NCBI GenBank assembly: GCA_046957575.1
Contig: JBKUOG010000007.1
Location: 1 to 64,000 of the forward strand
Length of the DNA stretch: 64,000 nt
Source: UMGS1370 sp046957575
GTDB lineage: Bacteria; Bacillota; Clostridia; Lachnospirales; Lachnospiraceae
Direction: 5' to 3'
Positions within the stretch are counted from its first letter, which is position 1; each line of letters begins with the position of its first letter. The position numbers and the translations under genes were made by a program. The notes below the pieces were generated by a model, which worked only from the letters and a program-made list of their open reading frames with translations, was not told where the DNA came from and searched no databases. This document shows positions 59,115 through 64,000 of the stretch, one piece after another.

Positions 59115-62100
59115 CTAATACACCTCTTTGCATCCTGTCATGCGCAGATACAGGGCTGCATTCTGATGGGACGGATCCAGACTGACAGCCTTTTCAAAAT
59201 TCTCTTTTGCCTCTTCATCTTTCTTTAGTCCCAGCATGCCCAGTCCCATTAGATAATAGCAATGAGCCTGATTGCGCTTGTTTAAATCCTCATCAAAAAT
59301 AAGGAAATCCGGAAGAGATACTGCAAAATAATCCAGTTTCACATCATCTCTGATATGCTTCTCCCCATAATCCACCAGTTTGTAAAATCTTGTATTGGCT
59401 TCTATCTGTCTTCCCAGTTTTTCCCCGGCAAGTCCCTGGTACAAAATCATGTCCGCCGGCTGGTCATAATAATAAAGCATACCTGCCGGTTCCATAGCGC
59501 CCAAGGTAGCCTTTTCATAGCACTCTCCAGCCTTTTCCTTTTCTCCCAGACGCTCCATCACAAGTCCCAGAGTATAATACAGATGATTATCCTTGGTGCC
59601 TTCCAGCCTTCCTTCTCCCAGATTTTCCGGGTAAGAAAGGGCTTTTTCCAAATACTCTTTTGCCTCTTCATAACTGCTCTGGCGCATCGCGTCTTTTGCC
59701 AGTTCCAAAAGCGCAGTCTTGTACTGAGCAGTAATTCTTCCTTCTGCTCCCTCCCATGCCCTAAACTGATGGGACATAACTGCATCGTAAGCCTCTTTGT
59801 AATGTTGACATAAGTTAAGCACTGTCACATACTCTGTATACAGATCATCTCTCTCTTCAATCAAGTCCAGGTGTTCTTTATAATAACCAAGACGTTCTTG
59901 GGCCGAAACGCCAAGTTTTCTGCGCAGCTGATCCAGTTCTAAGAATACCCTTGCATCCGACGGATCCAGAGCAAATGCCCGCTCCAGCCTCTCTTTGGCT
60001 TTTTCAGGTGCTGACTGCTTATTATAATAAGCAACTGCAAGATTTCTCAAAAGAGTGGGGTAGGTATTGTCCAGTCTCTCGGACTCTTCCCAAAGAGCAA
60101 TTGCCTTTGCATGCTGCAGTTTATCGTAATACAAACAGCCCAGATAATAGTATGCTTTTGCGCCTTCTGGATTCCTTTTTATTGCTGTCTCAAGCGCTCT
60201 AATATCTTCCAGTTTATTGGGGAAACAGTATACAGGAGAAAGCTCTTCTCCTTCTTTGGTTTTTTCCAGCGCCTCCTTTCCTTTTTCTAAAAATTCCAGA
60301 TAGTGGGCCTGATAATAACGAATCATCGGTTTTGCCCCTTCATAAGCATCCAAAACTCTGCAGGCTTCTTCATAAAATCCGCATTCGGCAAAATCTCTGG
60401 CAGTCTGCAGGAAGGTCTCATGGAAATTTCTGGAACGCAGACGGATTAATTTCATCTGTTTAGCATCTCCTGCAAATACCATCTCAAACAGAGTCCAATA
60501 ATCAAAGGGATCCAGCTCTAAATTGGCCTTTGCCCACTCGCCAGTATCTTCCTTTCTTCCCAAATACCGTAAAATAGTGGCCTTCAGTCCTCTTGCCTTA
60601 ACATTGTGCATGTTCTTGACAAGGGATTTCTCCACAAATCCAAGAGCCATTTCCCATTCTTTTTTTCTGGCGGCAAGTGCAGCCAGGTAATAGAAGGACA
60701 TTTCCTGCTGCTCATTGGTCCATGTTGCCTTAAAAAATGCATCATAAGCTTCGTCATATTTTTCCTGATAAAAGAGCGCCAGTCCCAGATTATAGTATGC
60801 CTCGCTGTCGTAAGGATTGGGGTTCATGCAGGTCAGACGTTCAATCGCGTTTTGAAAGCATCTTTCCGCTTCCTCAAAGCATCCTCTTCTTAACAGCAGC
60901 ATTCCATATGCATTGTTAATGCGGATATCTTTTGCATCTCTTTTTAATCCTTCCAGATAATACGGATCCGGAAGATACGTTGCATGGCGGTACTGTTCAA
61001 TGTGCTGTCCGGTCAGATACAATTCCTCATTAGTCATAATTTCCCCCGGATCCTTTGCCGCTTTCGCCGGTTCTGCCAACTTTGGAATTTCCTGTTTCTT
61101 AGGCTGATAAGAAACCAGTTCTTTTCCTTCCCACTCAACAGCAACTTTGACCTGTGTTTCTTCTGCCATTACCGGAAGAGTCTTTTCATAAATATCAACC
61201 GGAGACAGTTTTACCGTTTCCCGGTAAACCTCTTTGCCTTCTTTATACACGCAGATCTGTGCATTCTCATAAGCCCCTGAAGCATAGACGCAGATATACA
61301 GTCCGTCCTGACCCATTTCCATATTCAGCATTGCTTCTGTTGTGGCGTTCTTTACCTGTCCTACTGCCTTATAAGGCATAAAATACTGTTTAAATGTCTT
61401 TTCCTCAAATGGTTTCAGCCAGGTAAAATCAGGCTGGTTATCTGTATAAACTCCGGTCATCAGTTCAATATATGGTCCATCCTCATCGGTCAGATTTCTG
61501 TCCCACGCTTTTCCAAAATCTCCGCATCCCCAGGTCCACTGTTTCTTTCCCGGAGAAACATGGTGATCCGCTACATGAAGAATTCCCGCCTGTTTTCCGT
61601 AATCGTAGCCGCCTACAAAATCATACTCCGATTTTTCCGCCATATAGGATGTGGGAACCGGAATATTTTTATATCTGGAAATATCGACTCCCCGGCTGTA
61701 ATCATACTTATAGTAAACCCCTGTAGCAATCGGGAACCTGGACACATCCCTTTTTCCATGGTCGTAAACGCTGTGAACATCCGGAGGAAAAATAGACTGG
61801 GTATTGTCATTTACTGCCACTGCCGGATTGGCCCACCACAGAAATGTCTGAGGAAGGGGAGTCCGGTTATAAAGCTGTCCGGTAATCTCAATATAAGCTT
61901 TGTCCGGATATAAGGTAAATGCTGCAATCCCCTTTGTCCCGTACATCTGATCCACATCATTGACTAAAAGAGTCTTACTGCCGTCTTCATTTTCCCGAAT
62001 CACATGATCGACTGGCAGGAACGTAGTCGGTCTGTGATGCTGCGGCCAGTTAAACTCAATTCCTCCTGAAATCCATGGCCCTGTAAGTCCCACCAGAGCC

Positions 62101-62402
62101 GGCTTAATAACATGATTATAGTATACAAAATCATATCCATTCGTTTTGTCATAAGCCCTCTGAATTCGGCCTCCTAATTCCGGAAGCACCATAACCTTCA
62201 GGTACTCATTTTCCAAAAATACCGCCTGATAAACCTTGTCTTTTTTTTCTCTGCTGATTGTCTCTGTTGTCGGATATGGATAAATCTTTCCAGAACTCCC
62301 CTGATACACTCTCTTCTCCAGAAACATGGGATTTTTATCTGCCTCTCCCACTTCATAGGTAGGGATCATTACCTGTTCCTCCCAGATTTTTACCTCTTCC
62401 AT
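59115..62402 (-). CDS. large DUF5107 + TPR-repeat protein
   Basis: Protein of 1095 aa. The N-terminal about 380 residues match the DUF5107 pattern; VMVLPELGGRIQRAYDK and SGGIEFNWPQHHRPT recall aldose-mutarotase-like sandwiches. The rest (about 470-1095) is a long array of TPR units (for example YYNLGLALFYQEKYDEAY, YYYLGCLYYDKLQHAKAI, YYLMGLGMLGLKKDEEA). No signal peptide or membrane segment, so cytoplasmic. It is the first gene of the locus, divergent from the AraC regulator. A sugar-binding or mutarotase-like role with a TPR scaffold is inferred only. Confidence 0.82.
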   Translation of the reverse strand: MEEVKIWEEQVMIPTYEVGEADKNPMFLEKRVYQGSSGKIYPYPTTETISREKKDKVYQAVFLENEYLKVMVLPELGGRIQRAYDKTNGYDFVYYNHVIKPALVGLTGPWISGGIEFNWPQHHRPTTFLPVDHVIRENEDGSKTLLVNDVDQMYGTKGIAAFTLYPDKAYIEITGQLYNRTPLPQTFLWWANPAVAVNDNTQSIFPPDVHSVYDHGKRDVSRFPIATGVYYKYDYSRGVDISRYKNIPVPTSYMAEKSEYDFVGGYDYGKQAGILHVADHHVSPGKKQWTWGCGDFGKAWDRNLTDEDGPYIELMTGVYTDNQPDFTWLKPFEEKTFKQYFMPYKAVGQVKNATTEAMLNMEMGQDGLYICVYASGAYENAQICVYKEGKEVYRETVKLSPVDIYEKTLPVMAEETQVKVAVEWEGKELVSYQPKKQEIPKLAEPAKAAKDPGEIMTNEELYLTGQHIEQYRHATYLPDPYYLEGLKRDAKDIRINNAYGMLLLRRGCFEEAERCFQNAIERLTCMNPNPYDSEAYYNLGLALFYQEKYDEAYDAFFKATWTNEQQEMSFYYLAALAARKKEWEMALGFVEKSLVKNMHNVKARGLKATILRYLGRKEDTGEWAKANLELDPFDYWTLFEMVFAGDAKQMKLIRLRSRNFHETFLQTARDFAECGFYEEACRVLDAYEGAKPMIRYYQAHYLEFLEKGKEALEKTKEGEELSPVYCFPNKLEDIRALETAIKRNPEGAKAYYYLGCLYYDKLQHAKAIALWEESERLDNTYPTLLRNLAVAYYNKQSAPEKAKERLERAFALDPSDARVFLELDQLRRKLGVSAQERLGYYKEHLDLIEERDDLYTEYVTVLNLCQHYKEAYDAVMSHQFRAWEGAEGRITAQYKTALLELAKDAMRQSSYEEAKEYLEKALSYPENLGEGRLEGTKDNHLYYTLGLVMERLGEKEKAGECYEKATLGAMEPAGMLYYYDQPADMILYQGLAGEKLGRQIEANTRFYKLVDYGEKHIRDDVKLDYFAVSLPDFLIFDEDLNKRNQAHCYYLMGLGMLGLKKDEEAKENFEKAVSLDPSHQNAALYLRMTGCKEVY

Positions 62403-62538
62403 GCTGCCTCCTCCTTCATCATGTAATATGGATTTATTGCTTTTTTATACTTCTATTTTATTTATTTTTTCTACTACTTCAATCTTCGATTTTGCCTATT
62501 TATATAGAAAAATTGCGCTCCGTTTCCGCAGGTTTTTA

Positions 62539-62567
62539 TTGCAATTCTCCTGCTTTTTCATTATACT
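62539..62567 (+). promoter_or_regulatory. promoter of the araC-type gene
   Basis: -35 TTGCAA (62539-62544), 17-bp spacer, -10 TATACT (62562-62567), about 44 bp before the start codon. The divergent promoter of the DUF5107 gene must share these 209 bp but is not clear. Confidence 0.55.
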
Positions 62568-62611
62568 GATGATACTTGCATCAAAGGCCATCAAATATTT
62601 AGGAGATATTT

Positions 62612-63442
62612 ATGAAATCATGTGAAAAATTTGTTTCAAAAGATTCTGACTATTACTTTTATACTGCCAGTCAGACCGCCCAAAATCTGTTTTTTTATCC
62701 TACCTGCCTGGGCTTTTTTCATTATCTGCCTGGGTATTGTTTAAAGCGGACCAATTATGACAGTTTCCTGCTTATGTTGATCACTGACGGAGACTGCCAG
62801 ATTACTGTAAACGGGACTACCAGCCATGCAGGCTGGGGAAATGCGGCCTTAATTGATTGTTACAGTCCTCATCAGTATGAAAGCGAAACCGGATGGAAAT
62901 CTTTGTGGATCCATTTTGACGGTCCCTTAGCCAGAGCCTATTATGAGCAGATTACAGCAAATTTTGGTACTGTGTTTTTACATTCCAACTTTCATGGAAT
63001 TTACCATATGCTGGAAAAAATTTACCAGGATTTTGCAAACGGCATTCCCGTCAATGAACCTCAGATATCTACCAGAATCACTGCTATCCTGAATGATATC
63101 CTAAACAGCAAGGAAAGTCCGGATATTTCCCCTTCTCTGTTAAAGGAAACCATCGCCTATATCAACGAACATTTTTGCGAAAAAATACATTTGCAGGATC
63201 TGGCTGCCATGACCTCGTTAAGTCCATTTTATTTCACCAGAGTGTTTACAAAAGAAACCGGTATGACTCCATACCAGTATCTGCTCTCTGCCCGGCTGTC
63301 TTTTTCTAAGCTTCTTTTAAAAAGCAGCGACTTCTCTGTAAAAGAGATCGCATTCCGATCCGGCTTTTCTGATGAAGGCCATTTTTGTTCCTGTTTCAAA
63401 AAACATGAACACATGACTCCTTCTCAGTATCGAAACAAGTAA
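62612..63442 (+). CDS. AraC-family transcriptional regulator
   Basis: Regulator of 276 aa: N-terminal cupin-like ligand domain (about 25-160; ITVNGTTSHAGWGNAALIDC) and C-terminal double helix-turn-helix (about 180-276; LQDLAAMTSLSPFYFTRVF and HMTPSQYR at the end). ATG 62612 with AGGAG. Divergent from the DUF5107 gene and convergent with the sugar-binding protein gene. Likely sugar-responsive activator of the locus. Confidence 0.9.
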   Translation: MKSCEKFVSKDSDYYFYTASQTAQNLFFYPTCLGFFHYLPGYCLKRTNYDSFLLMLITDGDCQITVNGTTSHAGWGNAALIDCYSPHQYESETGWKSLWIHFDGPLARAYYEQITANFGTVFLHSNFHGIYHMLEKIYQDFANGIPVNEPQISTRITAILNDILNSKESPDISPSLLKETIAYINEHFCEKIHLQDLAAMTSLSPFYFTRVFTKETGMTPYQYLLSARLSFSKLLLKSSDFSVKEIAFRSGFSDEGHFCSCFKKHEHMTPSQYRNK

Positions 63443-63458
63443 TCGTAAAACATCTTAG

Positions 63459-63504
63459 AAAAACTGCCATACTTTTGGTATCTTTCAACCAGAAATATGG
63501 CAGT
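63459..63504 (-). terminator. terminator of the sugar-binding protein gene
   Basis: Stem ACTGCCATA (63463-63471) with TATGGCAGT (63496-63504), then TTTTTC on the minus strand. Confidence 0.7.
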
Positions 63505-63544
63505 CTGTCATTTCCAATTCTTATAAATGGTTCACATTTTCTCT

Positions 63545-64000
63545 TTATTCTGCGTAAGATCCCATGACTTCTTTGTAGTTTTCAGGAGTTACCACTACTG
63601 CGTCTACCGCTTTTTCCATCTCAACTTCATTGCCTGCAATCAGATCCAGAAGAACTTCTACAGAGCCTGCGCCTACAGAATCAGCAGAGAAATATGCAGA
63701 TGCTTTTACACAGGTTCCGTCAGCACCTTTTGTGTTCCACTCGTCTTTTGCCATGTATGCGCCCAGTCCTACTACACATGCATCCTTGTCCAGCCCTGCG
63801 CTTTCAAGTGCTCTTGCCGCACCAATACATCCCTCTTCATTTGCTCCGGTAACCAGCCATTTCTTAATCTCCGGATGTGCGGTGATAACGGCTGCTGCTG
63901 CAGTATTGCCTTTATCTGTAGTTCCGTCATAATCTGCTTTAAAGATTTTGTTCTGGTCAAACTCAGGGCAAAGTTCAGTAAACTTATCAAATTCGCCTTC
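63545..64000 (-). CDS. sugar ABC transporter substrate-binding protein, 5' end outside window
   Basis: C-terminal 151 residues of a type 1 periplasmic-binding (ribose/arabinose-type) protein. Visible: ADYDGTTDKGNTAAAAVITA, the effector-loop pattern WLVTGANEEGCIGAARAL, and ASAYFSADSVGAG followed by the closing PENYKEVMGSYAE. This pattern is nearest to L-arabinose-type binding proteins. The upstream part, including the signal sequence and transport partners, lies beyond base 64000. It probably feeds the neighbouring sugar-oxidation locus. Confidence 0.85.
   Translation of the reverse strand, partial: EGEFDKFTELCPEFDQNKIFKADYDGTTDKGNTAAAAVITAHPEIKKWLVTGANEEGCIGAARALESAGLDKDACVVGLGAYMAKDEWNTKGADGTCVKASAYFSADSVGAGSVEVLLDLIAGNEVEMEKAVDAVVVTPENYKEVMGSYAE

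Noticed and set aside
1..64000. CRISPR arrays, tRNA genes, IS elements or prophage
   Set aside because: No regularly spaced repeats, cloverleaf genes, transposase or phage genes were seen; the only dispersed repeat is the 151-bp element.

Overview
The window reads as the chromosome of a gut-type Firmicute, most likely Lachnospiraceae (Clostridium cluster XIVa). The evidence is Gram-positive style AGGAGG ribosome binding sites, TTGACA/TATAAT promoters, a HrcA-type CIRCE site in front of groES-groEL, a relA-MBL-hemZ-hisS-aspS housekeeping block, and many sugar ABC transporters without a local ATPase gene. No tRNA, rRNA, CRISPR array, IS transposase or prophage was seen. The left edge carries what looks like the tandem promoter region of an rRNA operon reading out of the window.

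Layout. 0.3-2.5 kb: two-component system. 2.6-6.0 kb: beta-glucoside PTS with a 6-phospho-beta-glucosidase. 6.1-7.8 kb: kduI and an RpiR regulator. 7.9-18.1 kb (minus strand): pectin operon 1, with two solute-binding proteins, bicupin, GH105, two permeases, GH28, a TIM-barrel isomerase and a MATE exporter; a YesM/YesN two-component pair lies divergently at 18.3-21.9 kb. 22-25.3 kb: an NMT1-like ABC importer with a Crp/Fnr regulator. 25.5-33.3 kb: aspS, hisS, hemZ, an MBL hydrolase and relA. 33.9-42.3 kb: apt, then pectin operon 2 (LacI regulator, GH28, two permeases, a GH105-like half protein, a broken solute-binding protein) and a divergent GH105. 42.4-44.7 kb: a xerD-like gene, a TIM-barrel isomerase and kdgF. 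45-54.4 kb: guaB, a DUF6106-like protein, groEL-groES, trkH-trkA and two lineage-type hypothetical proteins. 54.5-64 kb: a sugar-acid locus (RraA-like aldolase, IlvD/Edd dehydratase, SDR, SMP-30 lactonase, AllA-like cupin, large DUF5107-TPR protein), a divergent AraC regulator and the end of a sugar-binding protein gene.

How it fits together. The two pectin operons are paralogous modules (same GH28, GH105, MalF/MalG-type permeases and solute-binding protein) under different regulators: probably YesMN for operon 1 and LacI for operon 2. Imported unsaturated galacturonides would be cut by GH105; KdgF would linearise the 4-deoxy-uronate and KduI would isomerise it. KduD, KdgK and KdgA are not in the window. 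The right-hand locus holds the enzyme classes of a non-phosphorylative aldose oxidation pathway: dehydrogenase, lactonase, dehydratase, aldolase.

The most notable non-genic finding is a family of about 151-bp intergenic repeats with near-perfect terminal inverted repeats and two internal hairpins. It occurs three times, in both orientations, and one copy supplies the last codons and stop of hemZ. Others are a 14-bp exact tandem duplication that frameshifts the operon 2 binding protein, and a matching pair of LacI-type operators on both arms of the 40.8-41.2 kb divergent region.
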